Shown: positions 1 through 7,542, counted from the stretch's first letter. The stretch is 18,947 nt of DNA from Saprospiraceae bacterium (GCA_014379665.1 JACMLK010000383.1:1-18947); one strand, 5' to 3'. Program-made: numbers and translations. Notes: generated by a model from the letters alone, not told the origin.

Positions 1-3000
1 AAATCTTTTACAGAAATAAATTCGGGGATGTTTCAGTTAGATTTCTGGTCAACAAAGAAAACAATCTTGAAGTCTCTTGTTTTTGTAAAAAAACATTTAA
101 GAATCACTTATGTGAGCATACACAAATTGCTATTGCCTATATGGCTTTTCAGTTTCAGGCAGATCAGTTTCTTCCCTGGCTGAACAGAGATGTAGAAAAA
201 AACCGCATATTAAGTGACTATGGTTTAAGTCTTCAGGATAAGGAATCTGAAGGATTTGAATTTGGTGTAGATTACTTTGGAAAACTGGCACTTAAAAAGG
301 TACCGGCATATTTTATAGGGATAAAGGAACTTGATGTTTTTAAATCCAAAATAATCCACGATGCCGGCCAAAAGGTGAAGAAACAAAAGGTCTATTCAGA
401 AGATCAGGACGCCTTAAATATTGGTTTGGTATTTCATCTTTCTCATAGCAATCTTGAAAATAACCCAATCAGGATAGAGGCTTTTAAATCAGAAATAAAT
501 AAAAAAGGAGCTCAAAAAATTAACAGATTATTGTTATCCAATGAGGATAATGTAAACATTTTTTCTCATCTTCGGGAAGATAAGTTTCATGCCTTGATGG
601 ATTTCAGTTTTTTGCGATTCAAAGACGTGATAAGCTTTGACTCTTTTTTTTCTCTCTCGTTTAATAACTTTCAACAAAAGCATAACCCCAAAACAAGGAT
701 ATCTTATTTAAAATATTTCTTTGGTAAACTTTCTGACCATTGGGACATACTAAGCGAATGGGGCAATATCAAACTCTTAAGAGAAGGAGAGATATTTCAT
801 CAGTCACATCTATCCAATATTTCTCTTAATAAAACAAGAATATCACCTTCCATTTCCGTTCGTCAAAATGACAAATTTATTATTCTGGAACTGGAGGTTA
901 CCATTGATGATATGCCCGTTGATCTCACCGATAAGGAAGTTGATATCTATTTTGGGAGGCTCATAAAAATTGACAATAAGCTGTACCTGCATAATAATGA
1001 AAATTTGCTTTCCCTTTTTGAGTCAATGCCCAAGGGTAAACTTTTCTTTCCACTAGCGCACAAAAAAATGGTCATGAAAGAGGTGCTACTGCCATTATCA
1101 ATGAAATACAATATTGTTCTGCCTGAGGATCTTGCTCTGGAAATTAAAAGTGTTGAAATGATTCCGGCTGTTCATTTCAGAGAGTTTCAGGATAAATATT
1201 TGCTGGTTGAGCCTAAATTCTATTATGAGGGAAGTGTTTTTGACAAAGCATCTTCGGATGACTTTTATTTTTCAGAAGGTGAAAAGACTTATTATATCCA
1301 AAGAGACACTGAGCGTGAGGATGATTTTGTAAGTTATATTAAGAGCCTTCATGTTAATTTTAAGAATCAGATTTTTACACCCTATTTTCAACTTCCTTTT
1401 GAAGAAGTAATGAAGAATCATTGGTTTGTTTCCGTATCAAAACAACTGATGGAGCGTGGGATCAAACTTATTGGAGTCAAAGAACTCACCAGGTTTAAAT
1501 ACAGTACGGCTATCCCTAAATGGAATATGAACATTTCGAGTGGCATTGATTGGTTTGATATCAATATTCAGGCCACCTGGGGTGATGAATTGATCGGGTT
1601 CAGAGATATTAAAAAAGCTATACTCAACGGTCAGAGTTTTGTGGTGCTGGGAGATGGATCTTTTGGAGTATTGCCTGAAGAATGGATAAAAAAATATAGT
1701 TTTCTTCTCAAAATCGGGAAAGATGACCATTCCGGCAATATCAAGGTCAGTAAAAAACATTTTGGAATCATTGATTTACTTTTCGACCAGATAGACGATG
1801 AAGTAATCAGGTTGGAAATAGAAGAAAAAAAGGCAAAACTGCTTAATATCGGCAATATTCATGCTGCAGCCATACCGGAAGAGATCATTGCTACCTTAAG
1901 ACCGTATCAGGAATCGGGGTATCAGTGGCTGCAGGTATTGGATGATGTCTCATGGGGAGGATGTCTGGCAGATGATATGGGACTGGGTAAAACGTTGCAG
2001 GCTATTACATTTCTATCCTACCTTAAAAATAAATATAATAACCCTACCAGTCTGATTATTTGTCCTACCTCTTTGATTTATAACTGGGAGAGCGAATTAA
2101 AGAAATTCGCTCCTTCACTTAAATATCATATTTTCTATGGCCTCGGACGTTCATTTGACGATGGTCACTTTGAAAATTATGATATCATTATCACCTCGTA
2201 TGGCACAGCGCGCAATGATATTGAAACGCTGATGGGGTTCAACTGGGAATATATTATTCTGGATGAAAGTCAGGCTATTAAAAATCCGGATGCTAATACG
2301 ACCAAAGCCATGTCGCTTTTGAAATCGCGCAATAAACTTATCCTCACCGGTACGCCACTCCAGAATAACACTTTTGATCTGTATGCTCAGTTTAATTTCC
2401 TGAACCCGGGTTTGTTGGGGAGCAGAGATTTTTTCAGAAATGAATTTGCCAACCCTATTGATAAAAACAATGACAAAGAAGCGAGCCTGATGCTTAAAAG
2501 TATGATAAGGCCTTTTATGCTTCGTCGTACCAAAACAGAAGTCGCCCAGGATCTTCCTGATAAAACAGAAATTATACTCTGGTGCCAGATGGACAAAGAA
2601 CAAAAGTCTATGTATGATGAATATAAAGATTATTACCGGCACGCATTATCTCAAAAAATAGAAGAAGAAGGTATCGCAAAATCGGGCATGTATATTCTGG
2701 AAGGTCTGCTCAGATTAAGACAGATTTGTGACGATCCGAGACTGATAAAAGATAAGGAAAGGAAACCTACCAAGGGCATCAAAATCAAAGAGTTAATACG
2801 GGAAGTAACTGAAAATACCGGTGATCATAAAATGTTGATATTCTCCCAATTTACAGAAATGCTGGCATTGATAAAGGAAGAACTAAATGAATTTAAATTA
2901 AAGTATTGTTATCTGGATGGTTCCACGTCTGCCATCAATCGCAAAAATGAAGTAAATACATTTCAGACTGATGAAAGTATTAAGATATTTCTTATTTCGC

Positions 3001-3284
3001 TTAAAGCAGGGGGTGTAGGGCTCAATCTAACGGAAGCAGATTATGTCTATATCGTAGATCCATGGTGGAATCCGGCCGTCGAACAACAAGCCATAGACCG
3101 GACGCATAGGATTGGTCAAAAAAATAATATTTTTGCGTATAAAATGATTTGTAAGGATTCTGTAGAAGAAAAGATACTTTTGTTACAAGAGAAGAAAAAG
3201 GGTATTTCTAAAGAAATTATTACTGACGATAGTGCTTTTTTCAAAAAACTGACTAAAGACGATATACAGTTTTTGTTTAGTTAG
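1..3284 (+). CDS. SWIM zinc finger / SNF2-family DEAD-like helicase (5' partial)
   Basis: ATP-dependent DNA translocase of the bacterial SNF2 type, probably remodelling protein-DNA or transcription complexes in the cytoplasm. The first in-frame ATG is at 141, but the frame is open back to the window edge, and the 46 codons before that ATG contain a SWIM zinc finger: Cys codons at 78, 84 and 111 and His at 117 (C-x-C-x8-C-x-H). The true start is therefore upstream of the window. A long middle part without obvious motifs fits the SNF2-associated region. The helicase core follows: Walker A ADDMGLGKT at 1968-1994, the DExx box DESQ at 2262-2273, LTGTPLQNN near 2340-2366, then motifs V/VI (GGVGLNL, QAIDRTHRIGQ) at about 3009-3120. 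All catalytic motifs look intact. It ends at TAG 3282-3284, just before the repeat array. The family is clear. The role is not: RapA-like recycling, repair or defence are all possible. Confidence 0.93.
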   Translation, partial: IFYRNKFGDVSVRFLVNKENNLEVSCFCKKTFKNHLCEHTQIAIAYMAFQFQADQFLPWLNRDVEKNRILSDYGLSLQDKESEGFEFGVDYFGKLALKKVPAYFIGIKELDVFKSKIIHDAGQKVKKQKVYSEDQDALNIGLVFHLSHSNLENNPIRIEAFKSEINKKGAQKINRLLLSNEDNVNIFSHLREDKFHALMDFSFLRFKDVISFDSFFSLSFNNFQQKHNPKTRISYLKYFFGKLSDHWDILSEWGNIKLLREGEIFHQSHLSNISLNKTRISPSISVRQNDKFIILELEVTIDDMPVDLTDKEVDIYFGRLIKIDNKLYLHNNENLLSLFESMPKGKLFFPLAHKKMVMKEVLLPLSMKYNIVLPEDLALEIKSVEMIPAVHFREFQDKYLLVEPKFYYEGSVFDKASSDDFYFSEGEKTYYIQRDTEREDDFVSYIKSLHVNFKNQIFTPYFQLPFEEVMKNHWFVSVSKQLMERGIKLIGVKELTRFKYSTAIPKWNMNISSGIDWFDINIQATWGDELIGFRDIKKAILNGQSFVVLGDGSFGVLPEEWIKKYSFLLKIGKDDHSGNIKVSKKHFGIIDLLFDQIDDEVIRLEIEEKKAKLLNIGNIHAAAIPEEIIATLRPYQESGYQWLQVLDDVSWGGCLADDMGLGKTLQAITFLSYLKNKYNNPTSLIICPTSLIYNWESELKKFAPSLKYHIFYGLGRSFDDGHFENYDIIITSYGTARNDIETLMGFNWEYIILDESQAIKNPDANTTKAMSLLKSRNKLILTGTPLQNNTFDLYAQFNFLNPGLLGSRDFFRNEFANPIDKNNDKEASLMLKSMIRPFMLRRTKTEVAQDLPDKTEIILWCQMDKEQKSMYDEYKDYYRHALSQKIEEEGIAKSGMYILEGLLRLRQICDDPRLIKDKERKPTKGIKIKELIREVTENTGDHKMLIFSQFTEMLALIKEELNEFKLKYCYLDGSTSAINRKNEVNTFQTDESIKIFLISLKAGGVGLNLTEADYVYIVDPWWNPAVEQQAIDRTHRIGQKNNIFAYKMICKDSVEEKILLLQEKKKGISKEIITDDSAFFKKLTKDDIQFLFS

Positions 3285-3750
3285 CAGGGTCTGATTATTA
3301 CGCCCCTTCAGGGCTGTAGTTATCATGTATTAATAAGATAGGGCTTACACCCTATCTTGTGATATGGCGGCCTTTCAGGCCTTTGTTGTAGTTTGTCCTT
3401 AATAGATAGGGCTTACACCCTATCTTGAGATATGACGGCCTTTCAGGCCTTTGTTGTAGTTTGTCCTTAATAGATAGGGCTTACACCCTATCTTGAGATA
3501 TGACAGCCTTTCAGGCCTTTGTTGCAGTTTGTCTTTAGATAGATAGGGCTTACACCCTATCTTGGAATATGACGGCCTTTCAGGCCTTTGTTGTAGTGTG
3601 TCCTTAATAGATAGGACTTACACCCTATCTTGGAATATAGCAGCCTTTCAGGCCTTTGTTGTAGTTTGTGTTTAATAGATAGGGCTTACACTCTATCTTG
3701 GAATATGGCGGCCTTTCAGGCCTGATTAGTAATTTGTCTTTAATAGATAC
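3285..3750. repeat. Tandem array of six 68-69 bp units, each with two hairpins (REP-like)
   Basis: Gene-free stretch between convergent genes. Units start at 3337, 3405, 3473, 3542, 3610 and 3678; the array ends at 3745, followed by a four-base GATA start of a seventh unit. Each unit carries hairpin A, GATAGGGCTTACACCCTATC (7 bp stem, 6 nt loop), and about 13 bases later hairpin B, GGCCTTTCAGGCC (5 bp stem, 3 nt loop). Changes in hairpin A are few: unit 5 has A at the loop-closing position and unit 6 has a G-T wobble. Units 1-3 share GATAT after the first hairpin, units 4-6 share GAATAT, so there are two sub-blocks. The array stops one base before the stop codon of the minus-strand gene. The hairpins could end transcription from both sides. 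The layout also resembles REP/BIME elements mobilised by Y1 (RAYT) transposases, but no such gene is in the window. Confidence 0.93.
3294..3336. repeat. Diverged half-copy of the 68 bp repeat
   Basis: The stretch before unit 1 aligns with the second half of a repeat unit: hairpin B, a TGTAGTT-like linker and a closing TTAATA. Its hairpin reads GCCCCTTCAGGGC instead of GGCCTTTCAGGCC. Position 2 changes G to C and position 12 changes C to G, so that pair is kept by a compensatory double change. The T-to-C change at position 5 weakens the loop-closing pair. It lies 10 bases after the helicase stop codon and could act as its terminator. Confidence 0.7.
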
Positions 3751-4194
3751 TTAAAATCTGAATCCAAACGCTCCTCTTCTGAGATTTATCCCATATTCCA
3801 GATAGGCCTTAAGACAGGCTAAAAAATTGGACCATCCTTCTGTATTGCCTTTGAGCCAGTTGATGCCCGCCTCGTCATTGTCCATTTCTTTTTCTGTAAT
3901 CCGCACTACGGTCGATCCATCAGCTCTTGGCTCCAGTTGTATGACTACCTCTACTTCGATCTCATTGATCTCCCAGTAAAAAGTGATCAATTCGTTTTTG
4001 GTGATCTTACCTACCCTGACCGGAGCGTCTCCGTCAAACTCCGGAAAATTCCAGATCAGTGATTTTCCTTCCTCCATCCTGCCGCTGCTTTTGGCGATGA
4101 AATACTGACTCATGTGTGTTGGATCTATGATGGCATTAAATATTTCATCAACAGGTTTCTGAATCTGGATGCCGACTTTGATGTGGAGTTTCAT
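3751..4194 (-). CDS. SRPBCC / AHSA1-like domain protein
   Basis: 147-residue protein of the START-like SRPBCC superfamily, AHSA1 branch (similar to the C-terminal domain of Hsp90 co-chaperone Aha1). The fold is a helix-grip cavity that binds small hydrophobic ligands; no ligand can be named from sequence. Seen here: the N-terminal pattern VGIQIQKPVDEIFNAIIDP, the strand region ending in ITFYWEIN, and the C-terminal helix containing GWSNFLACLKAYLEYGINLR, all typical of the family. Length is normal and no residue block is missing. It is the last gene of the minus-strand cluster. Its ATG (4192-4194) overlaps the TGA of the DUF1801 remnant as ATGA, so it may be translated by coupling to that small reading frame. 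Downstream lies the repeat array, starting one base after its stop codon. Confidence 0.88.
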   Translation of the reverse strand: MKLHIKVGIQIQKPVDEIFNAIIDPTHMSQYFIAKSSGRMEEGKSLIWNFPEFDGDAPVRVGKITKNELITFYWEINEIEVEVVIQLEPRADGSTVVRITEKEMDNDEAGINWLKGNTEGWSNFLACLKAYLEYGINLRRGAFGFRF

Positions 4195-4343
4195 AGGTTG
4201 ATATTAATGTTAATGCAATAAATGAGATCAGTGCCAATAATAATGCTGTGCAATGTCATCATCATGTCTTTGAGCGGGTAATCAAGGTTATTATAAAATG
4301 CGGTTACCTGTGCCACATTGGTCAGTTTCGGGCTTTTTGACAT
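4191..4343 (-). pseudogene. Truncated DUF1801-family gene remnant (50 codons)
   Basis: A short frame starts at ATG 4341-4343, three bases after the stop of the upstream DUF1801 gene, and ends at TGA 4191-4193. The predicted N-terminal part (KLTNVAQVTAFYNNLDYPLK, then HSIIIGTD) looks like the first 35-40 residues of the DUF1801 branch that continues with a conserved KWN-S/A-P-S-F block. Here the family pattern stops after IIIGTD and is replaced by a low-complexity tail ending in INININL. The family is usually 110-140 residues, so about two thirds is missing. Most likely a deletion joined the 5' end of this gene to the region just before the AHSA1 start. It could still be translated and feed ribosomes to that gene. 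The family assignment rests on recalled family patterns only. Confidence 0.6.
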
Positions 4344-4346
4344 GAT

Positions 4347-4715
4347 TCACTTTTTTATCGCATCATTCACTTCATGCACCCTGAATGCCACGATCTGGGC
4401 TATCAGATCATAGGGCATTTGCTGATCCAATGGAAATTGTATAGAGCCCTTGCCTACCTTGTATTTTGACAGCTCCTTTTGAAAAGCAACATTACCGGAT
4501 GGTAAGGCATAAAACCCTATGTGATTTTTAAATGCCGCAAAATATACCAATGGTTTTTTATGCAGTTTGAAAGCAGGCATATTGTAGGCAATACCTTCCA
4601 CGGCGCCAGGTGCATTTTCTGCTATCACTTTGCGGATATTTTGTAGAATGACCTCAATATCTTCAGAAAAATCTTCCAGGTAATGATCTATAGATGTATA
4701 TGTTTTGTTAAGCAT
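4347..4715 (-). CDS. DUF1801 family protein (YdhG-like)
   Basis: 122-residue protein of the YdhG branch of DUF1801, a small alpha/beta fold related to the frataxin-like iron-binding protein Fra of Bacillus. Visible family features are the N-terminal helix SIDHYLEDFSEDIEVILQNI, the block YNMPAFKLHKKPLVYFAAFKN, then HIGFYALPSG and a C-terminal helix ending in IAQIVAFRVHEVNDAIKK. Length is normal and the gene appears intact. It lies two bases after the VOC gene and three bases before the DUF1801 remnant, so the whole group is probably one transcript. The molecular function of most members is unproven; iron delivery is only a family-level hint. Confidence 0.85.
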   Translation of the reverse strand: MLNKTYTSIDHYLEDFSEDIEVILQNIRKVIAENAPGAVEGIAYNMPAFKLHKKPLVYFAAFKNHIGFYALPSGNVAFQKELSKYKVGKGSIQFPLDQQMPYDLIAQIVAFRVHEVNDAIKK

Positions 4716-4717
4716 AC

Positions 4718-5158
4718 TTATGCTTTTTCTTCACAATTGAACATCCATCTTACACCATATTTGTCCTCACAACTTCCAAAATAGGCACCCCAAAACATAT
4801 CAGAGAGTTCCTGTTCCACCTTACCCCCATCTGACAGGGCATCAAAAAGTCTTTTTGTTTCAGCGCGGGTATCGGGTTCAAGATTGATGTAAACATTATT
4901 TCCAAACTTTACATTAAACCCCATTTCATTTGGGGCATCTGTACCCATAATCTTAAACCCGCCTGTTATAGCCAATTCTACATGCATAACACCGTTTTTA
5001 AGGTTATCAGGCAATGGAGGCATACCTTCCATAGGTGGCATATCACCGAATCTGCGAAAACCAGGCTCTGTTATTTTAGTACCGAATACAGATTGATAGT
5101 AAAGAAACGCTTCTTCAGTCTGGTTGGAAAAATTGAGATAGATACTTACTTTTGACAT
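4718..5158 (-). CDS. VOC-superfamily protein, PhnB / glyoxalase-like
   Basis: 146-residue protein of the PhnB-type branch of the vicinal oxygen chelate (VOC) superfamily, long annotated as 3-demethylubiquinone-9 methyltransferase-like. Typical features: the opening YLNFSNQTEEAFLYYQSVFG, the region FRRFGDMPPMEG, then GVMHVELAITGG with IMGTDAP, the central YINLEPDTRAETKRLFDAL, and the closing WGAYFGSCEDKYGVRWMF. It has the repeated beta-alpha-beta-beta-beta layout expected for VOC and normal length. Ligands of this branch are generally unknown, and many members seem to bind metal poorly or not at all. It sits between a membrane-anchored SRPBCC gene (9 base gap) and the DUF1801 gene (2 base gap), consistent with an operon. 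Confidence 0.87.
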   Translation of the reverse strand: MSKVSIYLNFSNQTEEAFLYYQSVFGTKITEPGFRRFGDMPPMEGMPPLPDNLKNGVMHVELAITGGFKIMGTDAPNEMGFNVKFGNNVYINLEPDTRAETKRLFDALSDGGKVEQELSDMFWGAYFGSCEDKYGVRWMFNCEEKA

Positions 5159-5167
5159 GATAATGGA

Positions 5168-5704
5168 TTATTTTGCTTCTAAAATTCTTTTAATATTCTG
5201 CAGACTCGTCATTTCCGCATCTTTAATCATATTACGCCCGAATAAATAAAACATCAGGTTGAAGGGATATTTGTCATTGCTGTAAAACTCTGAGATAATT
5301 TCCGTCTGATTGTCAGAGACTGCTTTAAGTATATTGGCTGCTTTGGCAGTGCCCTCAAATGGACGTTTGAATCTCAGGTCTACATCAATTCTGTCCGGTG
5401 TCAAAGCGGTGATTTCCTGCTCTCCTTCACCCACATTGTCATCCTTGCTGTTCCATTTCTGTATGGCTCCTACTGTGCCGTCTTCACCCACGATTTCAGG
5501 TTTCAGATTGGGATCCCGCAACACCCATGAGCTGTATTCATCCTGATTTCTGAGTATCCTGATATAATCATAGACTTCTGTTTTGGGTTTATCAATGGTT
5601 AAGGCCACGCTAACGGTGGATTGTTTAGGCACAAACAGCGCTACAATTAGCAATAACACGATGATGCTCACTAAACCAATGAGAATATTTTTTACAATTT
5701 TCAT
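5168..5704 (-). CDS. Membrane-anchored SRPBCC (polyketide cyclase-like) protein
   Basis: 178-residue protein with an N-terminal hydrophobic segment (about residues 6-26, after MKIVK) followed by a single SRPBCC domain. The domain starts with the usual strand STVSVALTIDKPKTEVYDYI, has a glycine-rich middle (GEDGTVGAIQKW) and ends with a long helix containing MFYLFGRNMIKDAEM. The segment has no signal-peptidase-like site, so it is probably a membrane anchor with the ligand-binding domain outside the cytoplasm. That distinguishes it from the three soluble SRPBCC neighbours. It follows the 5738-6196 gene by 33 bases. The family fits the polyketide_cyc2-type SRPBCC group, and no ligand can be predicted. 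Confidence 0.85.
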   Translation of the reverse strand: MKIVKNILIGLVSIIVLLLIVALFVPKQSTVSVALTIDKPKTEVYDYIRILRNQDEYSSWVLRDPNLKPEIVGEDGTVGAIQKWNSKDDNVGEGEQEITALTPDRIDVDLRFKRPFEGTAKAANILKAVSDNQTEIISEFYSNDKYPFNLMFYLFGRNMIKDAEMTSLQNIKRILEAK

Positions 5705-5737
5705 AAAAGTGATTTATGTTTTGATTAATAAATGCGG

Positions 5738-6196
5738 TTATCTTTCACATATTTCTTTGAGTTTTTCAAGGGCTTTTGGCCATGTGGTATTAAAATAGTC
5801 GGCATAAGCGACTACTCCCCCCTTCATATCAATTTTAAGTAATGTCACGCCATCCACGGCTTCAAAAGTATAATTTTCCAATGCCCCTGCCCATGATTCC
5901 ACAGATGGTCCGGTGATTATTTCTTCCTTTCCTTTCAGCTCACCCACATGCTCTATGGAAATAAACTTTCCTTTGACATTTTCTTTGATCCGGCTGATCA
6001 TACCGCCTTCGTTGCCATCAGCATCACAACCAACAAATAATATTTTACTCCCCTTCTCCCAGGATCCAAGAAAATGGGATGTTTCATTGAATACCGATGT
6101 CCATTCTCTGTAAGTTGGATCAGCAATCATCCTGTCATATACGGTATCAGGTGCCGCATTTATTTTTATCTCATAATGTAAATTATCAGTATTCAT
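5738..6196 (-). CDS. SRPBCC / AHSA1-like domain protein
   Basis: 152-residue soluble START-like protein. The opening LHYEIKINAAPDTVYDRMIA is the standard first strand and helix, followed by YREWTSVF, the strand region GSWEKGSKILFVG, and a C-terminal helix ending in TTWPKALEKLKEICER. An acidic, glycine-containing middle (CDADGNEGGMISRI) is common in this subgroup. Its ATG overlaps the stop of the preceding SRPBCC gene by four bases (ATGA), so the two are translationally coupled. Sequence similarity to the other SRPBCC proteins here looks low, which points to old divergence or separate recruitment rather than fresh duplication. Role unknown. Confidence 0.86.
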   Translation of the reverse strand: MNTDNLHYEIKINAAPDTVYDRMIADPTYREWTSVFNETSHFLGSWEKGSKILFVGCDADGNEGGMISRIKENVKGKFISIEHVGELKGKEEIITGPSVESWAGALENYTFEAVDGVTLLKIDMKGGVVAYADYFNTTWPKALEKLKEICER

Positions 6197-6615
6197 AGTG
6201 CTTCTGTATATTTTTTAAAATTATCCAATATGGCTTGCCAGCCCGTCTGTTGCAACTCTATGGGATTTGTGCTTTCTGCTTCGAATATTTCAGTAACCAA
6301 CGTATCATCTCCTGCTGCTGCAAAGTGGATTTCTACCTTCCTGTCGTCACCTAATTGATAAGCAATAGCTTCATGGTCATTTACTTTGGTATACACCCCT
6401 TCAAAATCAAAACTGAAACTACCGTCTTTGGCCGCCATCCTACTCAGGAACTTACCGCCGACCCTGAGGTCATTTTCTGCATGAGGGGTATGCCACTCAT
6501 CAGATGCAGTGTTCCACTGCATGATGTGTTCGGGTGTTGTCCAGCTTTTCCAGACTTTTTCTATCGGAGCATGTATTGTTGCTTTCACAGTTATACTGAC
6601 AGGAGATGTTGACAT
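6193..6615 (-). CDS. SRPBCC / AHSA1-like domain protein, first gene of the cluster
   Basis: 140-residue protein of the AHSA1-like SRPBCC group. Family signatures are ITVKATIHAPIEKVWKSWTT, PEHIMQWNTAS with the following DEWHTP, the loop DLRVGGKFLSRM, the strand FDFEGVYTKV and the C-terminal helix GWQAILDNFKKYTEAL. Length and motifs are normal. It opens the run of minus-strand genes ending at 3751. A perfect -7 box lies 36 bases upstream of its ATG, but no -33 element is evident. Proteins of this kind are often encoded with an ArsR regulator; none is present next to it here. Ligand unknown. Confidence 0.88.
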   Translation of the reverse strand: MSTSPVSITVKATIHAPIEKVWKSWTTPEHIMQWNTASDEWHTPHAENDLRVGGKFLSRMAAKDGSFSFDFEGVYTKVNDHEAIAYQLGDDRKVEIHFAAAGDDTLVTEIFEAESTNPIELQQTGWQAILDNFKKYTEAL

Positions 6616-6650
6616 AAAGTTGTTTTTAATTGTTTGATCAGATTTCTGTG

Positions 6651-6658
6651 CAAATATA
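6651..6658 (-). promoter_or_regulatory. Candidate -7 promoter box for the SRPBCC cluster
   Basis: On the minus strand this reads TATATTTG, a perfect match to the Bacteroidota -7 consensus TAnnTTTG, 36 bases before the ATG at 6615. No TTG lies at the usual 17-23 base distance upstream, so support is partial. Confidence 0.4.
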
Positions 6659-6741
6659 AATGCAAATTTTGATTTTGTGTATGTAGTTTTTAATTCTTTT
6701 CTTTGGATATGAAAGACATAATATCAATCACCGGGCCATGA

Positions 6742-7542
6742 TCAGCCATTGCAGTTTTTTACCCCATAAAAGACCACCCATGCAGCAAAATCATCTGTAA
6801 AATCTATAAAACGATGGGTATCTCCTGCTTTGACAAATAACACATCGTGGGCCTCAAAAGGAATGATCTGGTCATTTACTAAAAAACTTCCGCTGCCGGC
6901 AGCAATCACATAGACTTCGTCCTTGAGATGTGGTTTTTGTTTATCTGTTTTATCGGGTTTATAGTATTCTATTTCAAGATCAGAATAGTGCATCATCAGC
7001 GTAAATTCCTTTCCTTCCTTTGCTTTCATCTGAACCAGAGAATTTATAGCGGCTGACCAGGGTACTATGACCGGTGTTTCGCTTATATCGGCATCACTTG
7101 AAAAAATCTGATCAAGGTGGTGTTGCATATGTTCGACATAATCTCTGACCAGCCACGCCAGCGTTTTGATATCTTCTTTAACCTTTATATTCCTACTTAG
7201 GTCCATGGTATTAAGCTTTGAAATCAACACTGCTATCTGATGATTTAACAGTTGCCACAAGGTGATTAAATGATAGTCGTCCTGCGATTGATAGTTATTC
7301 AGCTTTACCTGATCATCCTGATTATAACTTTTTACCTCATAGATAACATCAGAAGATACTATCTCTGTAAACCGCATCAGATTATACCTGGCAGAGTCAA
7401 TCAGATGACCAAGTATCTCTCGTTTTGACCATACTTCAGGTGAAGATTTATGACTCAGGATATGGATCGGAATATTAAAATAGTTCTTGCGGGTTTTTGA
7501 TATTTTTTCTATCAATTGTGTATCAAAATCAATTTTAATCAT
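6742..7542 (-). CDS. DinB-like domain fused to a cupin domain
   Basis: 266-residue two-domain protein. Residues 1-150 form a DinB/YfiT-like four-helix bundle with the expected metal-site histidines: H46 in EILGHLIDSARYN, and H138 and H142 in DYVEHMQHHLDQIF. Members of this group include thiol-dependent S-transferases. After a linker (about 150-165), residues 168-262 form a cupin with candidate metal ligands H205 and E209 (PHLKDEVYV) and H243 (AGDTHRF). This cupin type is normally a stand-alone protein of about 110 residues in Bacteroidota. The frame runs through without a break, so a true fusion is more likely than a sequencing error. It might pair metal-dependent detoxification with a second metal site, but no substrate is evident. 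It lies 126 bases upstream of the SRPBCC cluster and has its own structured leader. Confidence 0.85.
   Translation of the reverse strand: MIKIDFDTQLIEKISKTRKNYFNIPIHILSHKSSPEVWSKREILGHLIDSARYNLMRFTEIVSSDVIYEVKSYNQDDQVKLNNYQSQDDYHLITLWQLLNHQIAVLISKLNTMDLSRNIKVKEDIKTLAWLVRDYVEHMQHHLDQIFSSDADISETPVIVPWSAAINSLVQMKAKEGKEFTLMMHYSDLEIEYYKPDKTDKQKPHLKDEVYVIAAGSGSFLVNDQIIPFEAHDVLFVKAGDTHRFIDFTDDFAAWVVFYGVKNCNG

Noticed and set aside
1437..2642. Minus-strand frames of 69-163 codons within the helicase gene
   Set aside because: They lie fully inside a strongly conserved helicase frame and show no recognisable domains.
3337..3745. CRISPR array
   Set aside because: The period is constant because the whole unit repeats; there are no unique spacers, and no cas genes are in the window.
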